Source: Lineus longissimus
Lineage: Eukaryota; Nemertea; Pilidiophora; Heteronemertea; Lineidae
Direction: 5' to 3'
NCBI RefSeq assembly: GCF_910592395.1
Contig: NC_088311.1
Span: forward strand, 9,738,501 to 9,802,500
DNA: 64,000 bases
This document shows, one piece after another, positions 46,124 to 55,128 of this stretch. The notes under the pieces were generated by a model. The model did not search any database, was not told where the DNA came from, and worked only from the letters and a program-made list of their open reading frames with translations. Each line of letters opens with the position of its first letter. Positions within the stretch are counted from its first letter, which is position 1. Both the position numbers and the translations under genes were made by a program.

Positions 46124-48168
46124 GCGCTTGACAGCGATGTCCGAAAAGCCTCTCTGGTGGAGATGCAACTGGATAAGTTCCAGGCGTGAAACTTGAAAAA
46201 TCCAGGGTTCTGGTGGTAGCATCTCCCCAGGGGGTGCCACAGGAGGTGCTTCCAAGTAGGAAGACTCCTGGGGTGATCTATCAGGAGCTCCAGCAAGGCT
46301 GGGAACCAGGCCTGATTTGGCCAGCAAGGTGCGATGAGAGTTATTCTCACCGGATGGCTGGTCAAGATCTTGTTCAGGACTGGTTGGATGAGAGGGAGGG
46401 GTGGAAACGCATATGCGTTCAGCCCGACCCAAGAGGCTGTAAGGCTGTCGACTTCCAGGGCCTCTTCGTCCGGAAGTGGAGAGTAATAGATGGGAAGGCG
46501 ATTGTTCAGCCTGGTGGCGAACAGATCTACCTTCGGAGATTGCCAAAGGCGACAAAGGTCGTCTACAATCTCCTGATGGAGTGTCCACTCTGTCTGAACT
46601 AGCTTGTTCTGACGGGACAGGGCGTCGGCAAGGATGTTGCGATTGCCCGGTATGTGTCTGGCACATATCGATACTCCAAGGTCGGCACAAAGATGGTAAA
46701 GCTCCCAAGTTAGCTGGCAAAGAATGCCGGACTTTGTGCCTCCCTGTCTCCTGACATATGCTACTACTGTAGAATTGTCGGAGAACAGGGTTACTCTCCG
46801 ATTCTTCAGGCGAAGGGAAAGAGCCCTCACGGCAAGAAGGACAGCCTTCATTTCCAATATATTTATTGGAAGAATGGTCTCCTCCCTTGTCCATAGACCT
46901 CTTATGGACATGTCCCCGTTGTTCAGATGTGCTCCCCACCCTAGTAGGGAAGCATCTGTGAACAGGGACACTTCTGGGGGCGGTGGAGCAAGATCTACAC
47001 CGCTTTGGAGACGAGTCTCCGACTCCCAGAAGTTCCAGACGTTCTTGAGTAGGTATTGAGGTATCAATACCAACTTGTCTAATGGGTCCCTGTGGGGTTT
47101 CCATAGAGACATTAGAAACATCTGGATGGGACGCATATATAGACGGCCAAGGGGGATTTGGTCTGCTGCCGAATTCAGAAGTCCCAAAAGGCTCAAGCAT
47201 CGCCTTGCGGGAGCTTGAGTCCTTCCTCTGAATTCTGCGACGAGATGAAGAATTTTCTTTATCCTGTCTAGGGGGGGCAGCATTTTCCCTATGGCCGTAA
47301 GGAACCGAACTCCAACGTAAACGAAGTCTTGGGATGGTATGAATTCTGACTTTGTTTCGTTGATAATCCAACCTGCGGAAACTACTTTTTGCTTTAGAAC
47401 CTGAAGTTGTTGCAGTAGTAGTTCCCGCGATTTGCAACGGAGTAGCCAATCGTCTAGGTAGTGATGGAGCTTGAACCCCATCACGTGAAAGGGAGCGACG
47501 AAGGCTGTGACTATCATCGTAAAAATTAGGGGTGCCGATGCCAGACCGAACGGCAGGGCCCTGAATTGATACGTCTTTCCTTCGTAATGGAATCGAAGGA
47601 AGTGTTGATAGTCTGGATGGATCGGTACATGTAAGTACGCATCCATTAAATCCATCGATACCGCCCAATCGTTGGGCTGTATCGCCGTTGCTATAGACCT
47701 GGTGGTTTCCATCTTGAAATGAGGAACATTCAAGAAGGTGTTTAACCTGGAAAGGTCTATGATCAGCCTCCATGTCCCTGCTTTCTTGGGAACCAAGAAA
47801 ACGTGGCTGTAAAAGCCGGGGGAGCATGGATCTTGAAGGACCTGGATAGCTTGCTTCTCCAGTAATGTCGCGACCTCTGCTTGGAGGGCAGAGGCCTTGA
47901 CTGGGTCCTTCGGTGGCTGAACTGGGGTTGGATATATGGTAGTCGGGGGGGTACGGTTGAAATCTAGGTTCACTCCGTACCTCAACATGTTTGGGACTGG
48001 GGACCCCTTTGGGCACCAATCGTCCCAAATGTCTGCAAATTTTTGCAGACGGCCCCCGACTACCGGAGTCGGCTCCTTTTTGCGTCCGGGAGGAGAAAGG
48101 AGGGGGGAGTCACCTCTTCCGGCCAGCACCCCTTGGGCGAAAGGAGTGCTTAGTCGGACCGGATCCAC
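46006..48168 (-). CDS. DIRS reverse transcriptase, RNase H and Dam-like domain, about 720 aa
   Basis: Copies element RNA into DNA and degrades the RNA strand. Seen, with approximate residues from 48168: LSRLN at 139-143; SMDLMDAYLHV near 171 (first catalytic Asp); LPFGLASAP near 205; HHYLDDWL at 235-242 (catalytic Asp pair); RNase H residues in FTDAS (403-407), ILEMKA (437-442), FSDNS (462-466) and ADALSR (514-519). From about 546, KVDLFATRLNNRLPIYYS, followed by an acidic and W-containing stretch and AYAFPPLPLI, matches the layout of the phage-type Dam methyltransferase domain that DIRS elements carry. The first codon at this boundary is GTG, not ATG; the frame overlaps the end of the Gag frame, so expression by ribosomal frameshifting is likely. 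Confidence 0.92.
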   Translation of the reverse strand: MDPVRLSTPFAQGVLAGRGDSPLLSPPGRKKEPTPVVGGRLQKFADIWDDWCPKGSPVPNMLRYGVNLDFNRTPPTTIYPTPVQPPKDPVKASALQAEVATLLEKQAIQVLQDPCSPGFYSHVFLVPKKAGTWRLIIDLSRLNTFLNVPHFKMETTRSIATAIQPNDWAVSMDLMDAYLHVPIHPDYQHFLRFHYEGKTYQFRALPFGLASAPLIFTMIVTAFVAPFHVMGFKLHHYLDDWLLRCKSRELLLQQLQVLKQKVVSAGWIINETKSEFIPSQDFVYVGVRFLTAIGKMLPPLDRIKKILHLVAEFRGRTQAPARRCLSLLGLLNSAADQIPLGRLYMRPIQMFLMSLWKPHRDPLDKLVLIPQYLLKNVWNFWESETRLQSGVDLAPPPPEVSLFTDASLLGWGAHLNNGDMSIRGLWTREETILPINILEMKAVLLAVRALSLRLKNRRVTLFSDNSTVVAYVRRQGGTKSGILCQLTWELYHLCADLGVSICARHIPGNRNILADALSRQNKLVQTEWTLHQEIVDDLCRLWQSPKVDLFATRLNNRLPIYYSPLPDEEALEVDSLTASWVGLNAYAFPPLPLIQPVLNKILTSHPVRITLIAPCWPNQAWFPALLELLIDHPRSLPTWKHLLWHPLGRCYHQNPGFFKFHAWNLSSCISTREAFRTSLSSACPHLKGGLPLMCIKESGLPSLPGAGRTELIRSLPLYTD

Positions 48169-49984
48169 CCTGGTTAGAGGAAGTATTTTTCCTCTTTCCA
48201 GTCCGGCGACCCTCCGCTTCCCGTCGGAAGGATCCAGCAGGAGCAGGCTGACTAGGCGGGGTAGGCCTAGGCAGGACCTGCCTGGCGTACGGGATTGAAC
48301 CCGATGCCTGCTGGGGCCTCTCTATCTTTCTAGCGTTAGGTAGAGAGGTCTTGGCCCTCTGTGTCGCAGTGGGGGCATATAATTTGTCCCAATCTTTCTG
48401 TGCTTGAGCCGCCTCTTGCACAGAATCTGCGAACAGGAAAGAACCGTCCATAGGAGCGGTTCTTAAGGCCCCTTCCAGCTGGAGGGATCTGATGACATTG
48501 AGAGAGCCCAGTGCGGCGTCTCTACGGAGTAGGACGCTATTTGCTGCGGTCTTGGCGGACAGCGCAATAGCGTGCCTAATCGAATGTGACAAGGATGTCA
48601 CAAGCGATTTTGTGTCATCAGATAGTGACTCATTATCTTTTAGGGATCTGGCTAGGGCCAGGTTAGTGTGCTCTGCGTAGGAGAGCACCGCTAACGTGTT
48701 TTTGGCCAGACCCTCTTGTGCTCTAAGGTCTCGGTAAGCCGAGGAGGAGGTCACCCTAGGCACGAGTTGGTCCAGCTGTACATCGTCCTTTAATATGGAA
48801 GTCGATGCTGCAGCTGGACAGCCGGCCGAGCTGACTCGATAATAGTCAGCGCGGTACTGCCTAACGGGAGGAAGTTGTGCCGTGAACAACTTCCCCGGTT
48901 TACACCAAGCTTCCGGTCCGACTGCCGGAAGGACAGGGATGGAAGTACGTTGGTGGGCGCCTTGTGAGTCTCTGATTGTACGCTCCAAAAGTTCAGAGAC
49001 TGCTAACACCGACGGGGAGGGAGGAAGGAATTCAAGTGCCCGAGTGGAGCCTTGAGAAACCTGTGGATTGGGATCCACTTCCTGTCCCCAGAGTGAAAAG
49101 GTCGGTGTTGACAAGGCTGGCAGTTCCGGCGGGGTAGGGCACAGATCCTGCGGGAGGTACGCTCTGATCAAGGATCTGAGTGTCCTCATATCCGACAGGA
49201 TACTGGCCTCCTCTGGTGACAGCTCCTCCTGATTGGGGGAGCGGTAGCCTGGCTGAGAACTCTCGTTCTCAGAAAATTCCTCTAAAATAGAGGAGTCGGA
49301 TGGTGGGTATCCGATGGGACCAGGCGCACCAGAGGAACCGGAACCCTGCTCCAGATGGCTGAGTCTATCAGAAAGACCTGCTACCATCTGGATGAGCTGG
49401 GACAGTTGCTGTCCCGACTCGGGTTCCGGACCCGACGTGCGGCTTCTCTCAACGACGGGCGGTTGAGGCGAGGGTGAGCGCATAAGCGAACCCTGGAAGC
49501 CGTATGTGCGGGCGAATGGGTCTTCCGGAAGCGGAAGTTGCCCATATTCTGAACTAGAGTTCAGATGTCCTCTCTGCGTAGCTCGTTCCATGGGAACGAC
49601 GCCTCTGCTACGAGGAGGGGGTGGCACTTCCGGTTGGTTCCACCCAAGAGGTTGGCCAACGTAGGAAGGTGCCTGCATTTCCGGTAGGACGAAGTCCGAA
49701 ACCGGAAATGCCCGTAACTCCTTCGCCGGTATGGAGCTACCGGAAGCCCTTTTAGAAGGAGGTACGGAGGGCGGAAACGCTGTTACCGAAGACGCATGGC
49801 GTTTCGGAGGTGGCGTTATAAGGTCCGGCCCTACTCTACTGTGTCCGTGAGGACTGGGGTTATTTCGCAGTAAAGACTGAGAAAAACCCCCAGTAGAGTC
49901 TTCGGTTACTGAAAAACGGGAACCCGCGTCAGTAACCGGAACTGCAATCGGCGGACCGGAAGCAGGGTGCTCCCGCGGGTACAA
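48110..49984 (-). CDS. DIRS Gag-like protein, about 624 aa or longer
   Basis: First large frame of the element; by position and composition it is the structural Gag-like protein. The N-terminal 400 residues are rich in Pro and Ser. A helical, better conserved-looking region follows (AYRDLRAQEGLAKNTLAVL, then LRRDAALGSLNVIRSLQLEG). The C-terminus is basic (RREAEGRRTGKRK, FRPRGAGRKR), suited to nucleic-acid binding. There is no zinc knuckle. The codon at 49984 is TTG, and the frame stays open without any ATG up to a TAG at 50183-50185. So the true start is not in this frame upstream: initiation may come from the overlapping frame at 50065-50397 by frameshift or splicing, or from an internal ATG. 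Confidence 0.8.
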   Translation of the reverse strand: MYPREHPASGPPIAVPVTDAGSRFSVTEDSTGGFSQSLLRNNPSPHGHSRVGPDLITPPPKRHASSVTAFPPSVPPSKRASGSSIPAKELRAFPVSDFVLPEMQAPSYVGQPLGWNQPEVPPPPRSRGVVPMERATQRGHLNSSSEYGQLPLPEDPFARTYGFQGSLMRSPSPQPPVVERSRTSGPEPESGQQLSQLIQMVAGLSDRLSHLEQGSGSSGAPGPIGYPPSDSSILEEFSENESSQPGYRSPNQEELSPEEASILSDMRTLRSLIRAYLPQDLCPTPPELPALSTPTFSLWGQEVDPNPQVSQGSTRALEFLPPSPSVLAVSELLERTIRDSQGAHQRTSIPVLPAVGPEAWCKPGKLFTAQLPPVRQYRADYYRVSSAGCPAAASTSILKDDVQLDQLVPRVTSSSAYRDLRAQEGLAKNTLAVLSYAEHTNLALARSLKDNESLSDDTKSLVTSLSHSIRHAIALSAKTAANSVLLRRDAALGSLNVIRSLQLEGALRTAPMDGSFLFADSVQEAAQAQKDWDKLYAPTATQRAKTSLPNARKIERPQQASGSIPYARQVLPRPTPPSQPAPAGSFRREAEGRRTGKRKNTSSNQGGSGPTKHSFRPRGAGRKR

Positions 49985-50064
49985 AGGGCTTGTACTCGGG
50001 GGAGCGGACGACAGGGGAACCGGAAGGTTCCCTGAGGTCCGGGGTATATTAAACCCTTGGAGAC

Positions 50065-50397
50065 TTATTGGATGTAAGTCTCCCTTGGGACCACAGACAT
50101 TAATAATGTCAGATCCCGCATCCTTCGCAGCGCGGCCGGAACCGGAACTCGGCTGACGGAAGGGGTGGTGGCGGGAGGTTTGCTAGACCTCCGGGTTATA
50201 TGCCCGGAAACGGAACCGGAAGAGGGTTTAGGCGTCTTCGCGGCCCGTTTCCCGCCACCAGACGCATTCCTTTGTGGTGAGACAAAGGATGCCGTCGGAG
50301 GGGTACGCCATATAAAAAATGGTACCAATGACAATAAAAACACTGGGAACCCCAAGTAGGCCAGAAAGGACGCAATAATTAATGGAAAGGAAAACAT
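50065..50397 (-). CDS. Small upstream frame of the DIRS element, 110 aa
   Basis: A frame with an ATG at 50397 reads MFSFPLIIASFLAYLGF, then a Lys/Ser/Pro-rich part (KRAAKTPKPSSGSVSGH) and stops at 50065. It overlaps the ATG-less upstream extension of the Gag frame (50065-50182) in a different frame. It may supply the start of Gag through a frameshift or a spliced leader, or be only part of the 5' leader. Confidence 0.35.
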   Translation of the reverse strand: MFSFPLIIASFLAYLGFPVFLLSLVPFFIWRTPPTASFVSPQRNASGGGKRAAKTPKPSSGSVSGHITRRSSKPPATTPSVSRVPVPAALRRMRDLTLLMSVVPRETYIQ

Positions 50398-50692
50398 GCC
50401 TACTTGAATTAAACACTATTGCAATGGATCTGAGTCTTGTTCATTACAATAGAGCGGAGAATAGCCTACTTAACTCTACCCTACCAAGATCAAAATAATG
50501 GAGCCGGGTCGACTAAGCTAGCTAAGAAAATGTCTATAATTAAATAGACTGGACAATACTAATGCCAAGATAAGTTTGGCGGTCTACTCCGTAGGTGAAT
50601 GAACCCAAAAATCGTCTAGACTTGGCTGGTTGAATTTGGTTTTAAATCGAATTCACGGCAGCTTTGAAAAAACGATGTGCTTCGTAGAAGCA

Positions 50693-50864
50693 CAAGAGTA
50701 AAGACTGAATATGGCGGCATGAGATCGGCGCGATCTCGCGGGATCGGTCAGGGCGCCGACTGGCGGCCGAGCTGTTAACTCAGTTCTCCCTTTAGAAAAT
50801 TAAAGGGATACTCTTGTGTTTGAGCCCAAATGGAGTAACATGCAAAAGTGTTCCATAGGTAAGT
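50693..50864 (-). repeat. DIRS terminal inverted repeat (5' end of the element)
   Basis: The 172-bp partner of 44366-44537. In DIRS elements the 5' repeat carries promoter activity; here transcription would run leftward. The short tip 50865-50880 (ending GACACAAAAT) is unique to this end and is copied in the internal complementary region. Confidence 0.9.
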
Positions 50865-50880
50865 TTGAATGACACAAAAT

Positions 50881-50968
50881 TGGTTGTTTCCATTCAATAT
50901 GACCTCTCTAATCAGGACACCTCTCTATTAAGGACACTTAGGTACTGACAAGTGCTGTAGTTCTGCTG
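50881..50968 (+). mobile_element. pogo-like MITE, right half, interrupted by the DIRS element
   Basis: Starts TGGTTGTTTCCATTCAATAT and ends AGTTCTGCTG followed by TA (50969-50970), the target duplication that matches TA at 44247-44248. Removing the DIRS element restores a MITE of about 165 bp like those at 2582-2759 and 53576-53732. Its right end lies 18 bp from the ELOVL-B stop codon. Confidence 0.85.
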
Positions 50969-50986
50969 TATTATGCTGTAGCAACA

Positions 50987-53900
50987 TTACATCTGTTTCT
51001 GAGACTTCTGCTTCTTCAAAACATATTGCTGATAGTAGAAGTTACCAAACAGTGTAATAAGTGAGAGGCCATAGAGAAATACAGCGTAGTTGAACCCTTG
51101 TGGAAATGCACAGTCTGTCGTCATGTTGTAGCCGGTGTGGATGGTGAATGCAACGAACTGCAACTGAAGAAGAGAGGTAATGGAGTCAATACTGGGAAGA
51201 GAAGAGCATCTGCTTAGTGACTAAAGAATGTACGAGGTTGTTGCTGAAGATTAGGCCAGATAGGATTTTGCATTGAAGCAACAACAGCCAGGCTAAAGGA
51301 CCGTAAGAGTAGCACTCAACACAGTTTTCAAACATTATTGTTGGTTTTCCAAGGACAGGCTAGCTCGACAAGTTGGAAGGCCTTTATAGTCCTCAGCAAG
51401 CTGGGGAATCGTGCAATTCTCCTGGATGATACAGTGACTAAAGCATCTTGATTCTGAGTGCGACTCACCAGTTGCAATGAGGTAAGGTATCTCTTCCAAC
51501 CCAAGTATTTCTGCATGTGTGGACCAACAGCAGCCAGGCCATAGTAAGAGTACATCCAGATATGTACAAATGAATTCAACAGCGCAACCATGAATGCTGA
51601 AAGAAATCAATTGAAAACCATTAGAGATTTCCATTTTGAAATGTCTATATCATTTTGTTTACTGAGGACAGTGTCAGTTTCAAGCTCATCAGATGAGAAC
51701 TTGAAACTTTTTCTTCATCAATTTTTAACATAATATATCACTACCGGTACATAGTTTTACTCACATTGTCCCCCTGGTACATATCTTGCTCCAAGCCACC
51801 AGTTTATAATCATAGTGGAATGATGATAGACATGAAGGAAGCTCAATTGGTTGTTTTTCTTGCGGAGGATGAAAAAGGCCTGGAAATGGACAGGATAGTT
51901 GAAGGTGTTAACAATTCCAATGAAGAAGACACTCACTTTTAAGGACACCTTTGAAACTGACAATTGCTGTCCAGATTAGAGAGGTCAGATTCAATTCAAA
52001 CGTAGGGTGTCCAGCTTACAGAGGTGTCAGCAAAGGGAGGTTCCACATATCGTACCATTAAAATGTGCCCTATTTTTGGTGCAGACGTGTGTAGCTTCAA
52101 CGTCCCAGCCTGCGACCAATGACGGATAACATGGATAACCCTGTTAAACCCTGTTATATGTGACCCACTACAGCAAAGTGAGTCGCATGTCGCTTCGAGC
52201 TTGACAAGTTGAGCCGGACTGGTCGTTCATTTCACTAGAGTCTGCCTTTTGTGAAATCTGAGTGCATCAATTTCTTCTATTATGCCCTGGTGTCATTTTA
52301 GGCTCATCTTCTGTGCGACATGCGACCCATTTTGCCGTGGTGGGTCACATATGGCACGGCTAAATCTACCAGCTGTAGAGGATTTCCTTTATGGACTAGT
52401 GGTTGGCGCATTTGCCCCAGAGTTGAAAGTTGAACATCGTTGAGTCCGGTCATAATCTGGATGGTGACCGGCGCATATCATACAACTATGTCTATATTTT
52501 TGCAAACAGAGAATATGCCAAACTAGCACTCCACTTACAGTATCGAGAAGCTCAATCACTTTGGAGAAGAAAAACCACCAACACACACTGGCCATCTGCA
52601 AATAAAATATTGCATGATTGATAAATGAGGATTTGATAAAGGCTTGACCTTACTCAAACAGTCAAAGCATCAAAGCCAGTGAAAGCTCGACGTTTTAACA
52701 ACAGCCATTTTCATGCTGTAATTGCCCAGTGTCAAAGCAATGTTACATTCCCATCAGTCTGATGTTGCTACTGTGTATTCATTATATTACTTGGCTACAA
52801 AGTCAATAATTTCGATTGAAATATTGTGTCGAGTTGAGCGTCAACTGGGACATTATTATCTCCATAAACAATTTTTGGCGATTTGTAAGGCGAGGTAGGA
52901 CGAAACCTGAGAGCCCGAAGGATACCGACACCGTCGAAGAGAGCTGCCCTCTCTGTCAGCTGAGTCCTTCACAGGTGACAGGTGCTGATTTTTCCACTGC
53001 AACACTCCCACCACCCCACTATGTTGCCAATGATTTCAATCAGATCTGAACTGAGGAGAGTCCTATCAAGGCAGTGTAACGTACTTGATCCTGCCGAGTG
53101 TCTCTCCAATCCAAACACTGACAATGATTCATTCAGTTTTACACTCCCACTAAGGCAGTATTTCGTCCTTTTTCAATGGTCTCCTCACATGAATCTGACT
53201 AGGACTTACCCTGAGTGCCAAAGGGGAACTGGAATAATCAACGGGTTGACATTTCAGACTGTATTTCGATAAAACTGCTGTGACTAGAAACTGAAATGAA
53301 ACAAGAACAGGGATTTAGTACAAATTTCATAGTGTTCTACTAGCAAGAGTGGTAGCATGGCCCGGCACCCTGACTTTTCAGTTCTTCATTTTCTCTTACA
53401 GCTCAGTTCCTGCTATTTTTCATCAGTGGCTAATACCTTTCCCTGCACCTTTCTATTTCTGATTGTTCCCTTTTCTCCCTTGGCCTTGCCCTTTCCGAAA
53501 TGTAACTAAAATATCATTCACTATAGTTCACATAAGGCACTGGCTCTGGTTATTTGATAGTGCTCCAAGTGAATACAGCGAACCTCTCTAAGGACACTCT
53601 CGAGACTGACAATTGCTGTCCTTTATAGAGAGGTTTCCTGATTTGAGAGGTCAAATTGAATGGAAACAACCAATTTAGGACCAAAACTAGTGTCCTTAAT
53701 AATTGAGGTGTCTGCTGAGGGAGGTTCAACTGTAGCTCAAAAAACAGACAGATCAATAACCCAGGATATTTTCAGGTGTAGCGTAGGATGATGGATCAAT
53801 TTTGTACCTAACGAGTATGTGCATTCAAATAATTCATGCATTCATATATAGCATCGGAGAGAAACAGAATGATTTCATGTAGAAATTGAATAGGCCATTG

Positions 53901-55115
53901 GTGCTCAGCGGGGTTTTTTTTGAGTACAGTCTAGGTAGGCTGTACTCGACAGGTGCTGCAAGAGCAAAGCATGTTCAAACTCTAGTATTCTACCACTACC
54001 AGTGATGTTTAGCGGATGAAATATTCAATTCTGTATTCTATTCTATTGTCAAAAACTCTGATGAACAGTAAATCATTCACCGTATAACATAATGCATGTA
54101 ATACAGATATGCAAACAGACATCGAACAAATGCAAGACATCAATTTTATTAAGAATCAATAAAGAAATGTTCTTGATTTTAAGCTGGGAGCCTGTCTCTG
54201 GGGCAATAACATTCCATTACATAATTCATGAGCGACACTCATAAATTTTGTCAACTTGGGCCATGCTAATCCACTATCTTATTTATATTCTTTTTCTGCT
54301 CATTCAAGCCAACTATAGCTTTTTTTAAATGCACATTGTTGTTTTTTACCGGTACTATATCATGTGCTCACCTCGTAAAACATGTAAAAAGACAAGCCAA
54401 CCAACAAGAAGTTATATGGAATAATGACAAATTTCAAGTTGACTGGCTTTCTATTCTCCATAAATGCTGGACCACATTTGACCATTAGAATATAGAAGAC
54501 GAAGAGGAGTGCTATTGGAAGTGGACTTTTCATCAGCAACCAAGATTCAACACGCGGATCTAGAAGGAAGAAAGGGATATCTGGATGTCGACAATAGTTA
54601 ATTTTATGAATGTTGTTTGACGCCATATTATTGTAAAACCCGATCTGCTTTGTTGTGGACCCACGAAAACAAGATTAGCCTAATGGAAGCAATTATTCCG
54701 ATGCTATACTAGCATTAGTATATAAGGGCATGCCCAAAACCTTTTAGCATTAAAATCCGATGCGACACCAACGTTATCTCAAACATGCTAACTGTTGTGG
54801 TGTATACATTGAGACCCCATTTTTATAGTAAATATTTATGTTATTGTTATTTATGAGAACGAACAAGATCTGACTTCTATACAAATGTTGTTTTCACACT
54901 GATTGGTTTTTCACTATCTACACAGCACCTTATTCGAAAGGTCAAATATAACAACTTTCCATATAGTGGGTAACACATGCACATACTGCCAACTTATAAA
55001 ACAGTCTGAGTTCAAGTTCTCCAATCAATAAGTCACATATCAACATCTCTGATAGCTTACCTCCATGCTTCAAGGCATCTTCATAGAAACTAGTAATGTT
55101 TGCCAACATTTCCAT
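50987..55115 (-). CDS. ELOVL: ELOVL-B: very-long-chain fatty-acid elongase, 7 coding exons, 266 aa
   Basis: Coding exons in gene order are 55061-55115, 54372-54559, 53210-53290, 52539-52595, 51765-51879, 51469-51596 and 50987-51163, with GT-AG junctions. The five internal coding exons (188, 81, 57, 115 and 128 bp) have the same lengths and phases as in ELOVL-A, so the genes are tandem duplicates. Role: condensing enzyme of ER fatty-acid elongation. Seen: [24 protein letters not shown], then membrane segments; [15 protein letters not shown] and the histidine box HVYHH at residues 143-147; MYSYYGL, SLQLLQF; a basic tail KKQKSQKQM. Sequence is nearest the ELOVL1/7 group, with ELOVL4 as the alternative. 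An AATTCCAG acceptor 13 nt before the ATG implies an upstream non-coding exon, perhaps ending at a CCAA-GTAAGT donor near 55793. The stop codon is followed almost at once by a MITE holding the DIRS element. Confidence 0.94.
51930..52046 (-). mobile_element. Truncated pogo-like MITE in ELOVL-B intron 4
   Basis: Shares TTTTAAGGACACC, GACAATTGCTGTCC, AGAGAGGTCA and the terminal GGGAGGTTCCAC with the other copies. One end is missing or badly diverged. Confidence 0.6.
52157..52351. mobile_element. MITE with TATGTGACCCAC termini, in ELOVL-B intron 4
   Basis: The left end TATGTGACCCACTACAGCAA and the right end TTGCCGTGGTGGGTCACATA are inverted repeats that extend inward through GTCGCATGTCGC for about 38 bp. 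A related copy lies in ELOVL-A intron 1 (37127-37319). No coding capacity. Confidence 0.8.
52870..53130 (-). repeat. SINE-like repeat in ELOVL-B intron 3
   Basis: On the minus strand, GCAGTGGAAAAATCAGCACC, then TGTCACC, matches the SINE-like repeat at 34640-34860. The neighbouring sequence is locally GC-rich. Ends and target duplications were not identified. Confidence 0.3.
53576..53732 (-). mobile_element. pogo-like MITE in ELOVL-B intron 2, uninterrupted
   Basis: Begins CAGCGAACCTCTC and ends GGGAGGTTCAACTG, flanked by TA at 53574-53575 and 53733-53734. It is in inverse orientation to the copy at 2582-2759. Its internal AACCAATTTAGGACC is a second, uninterrupted version of the site where the DIRS element inserted in the third copy. 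Confidence 0.8.
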
Positions 55116-55128
55116 GACGTCTAAAAAC

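Larger units (their letters stand above)
44322..50880 (-). mobile_element. Complete DIRS-type tyrosine-recombinase retrotransposon
   Basis: The element is about 6.56 kb, transcribed on the minus strand. From its 5' end it has an inverted terminal repeat (50693-50864), a Gag-like frame (48110-49984), a reverse transcriptase/RNase H/Dam-like frame (46006-48168), an overlapping tyrosine recombinase frame, an internal complementary region (44585-44682) and the other terminal repeat (44366-44537). It lacks long terminal direct repeats and an integrase of the DDE type. DIRS elements are known to replicate through a circular DNA that the recombinase inserts without target duplication. Here AAAT is shared by both ends and by the target. 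The three large frames are unbroken and the catalytic residues are present, so it is structurally complete and probably young. It is visibly more GC-rich than the flanks. Confidence 0.93.

Noticed and set aside
46124-48028. N-terminal 600 or so residues of the long frame that ends in the tyrosine recombinase
   Set aside because: This part lies over the reverse transcriptase/RNase H frame, is Ser/Arg/Pro-rich and has no domain; it is most likely an overprint of the conserved frame, so only the recombinase part was annotated.
44366-50864. LTR retrotransposon with long terminal repeats
   Set aside because: The terminal repeats are inverted, not direct; there is a tyrosine recombinase in place of a DDE integrase, and no protease motif was seen.
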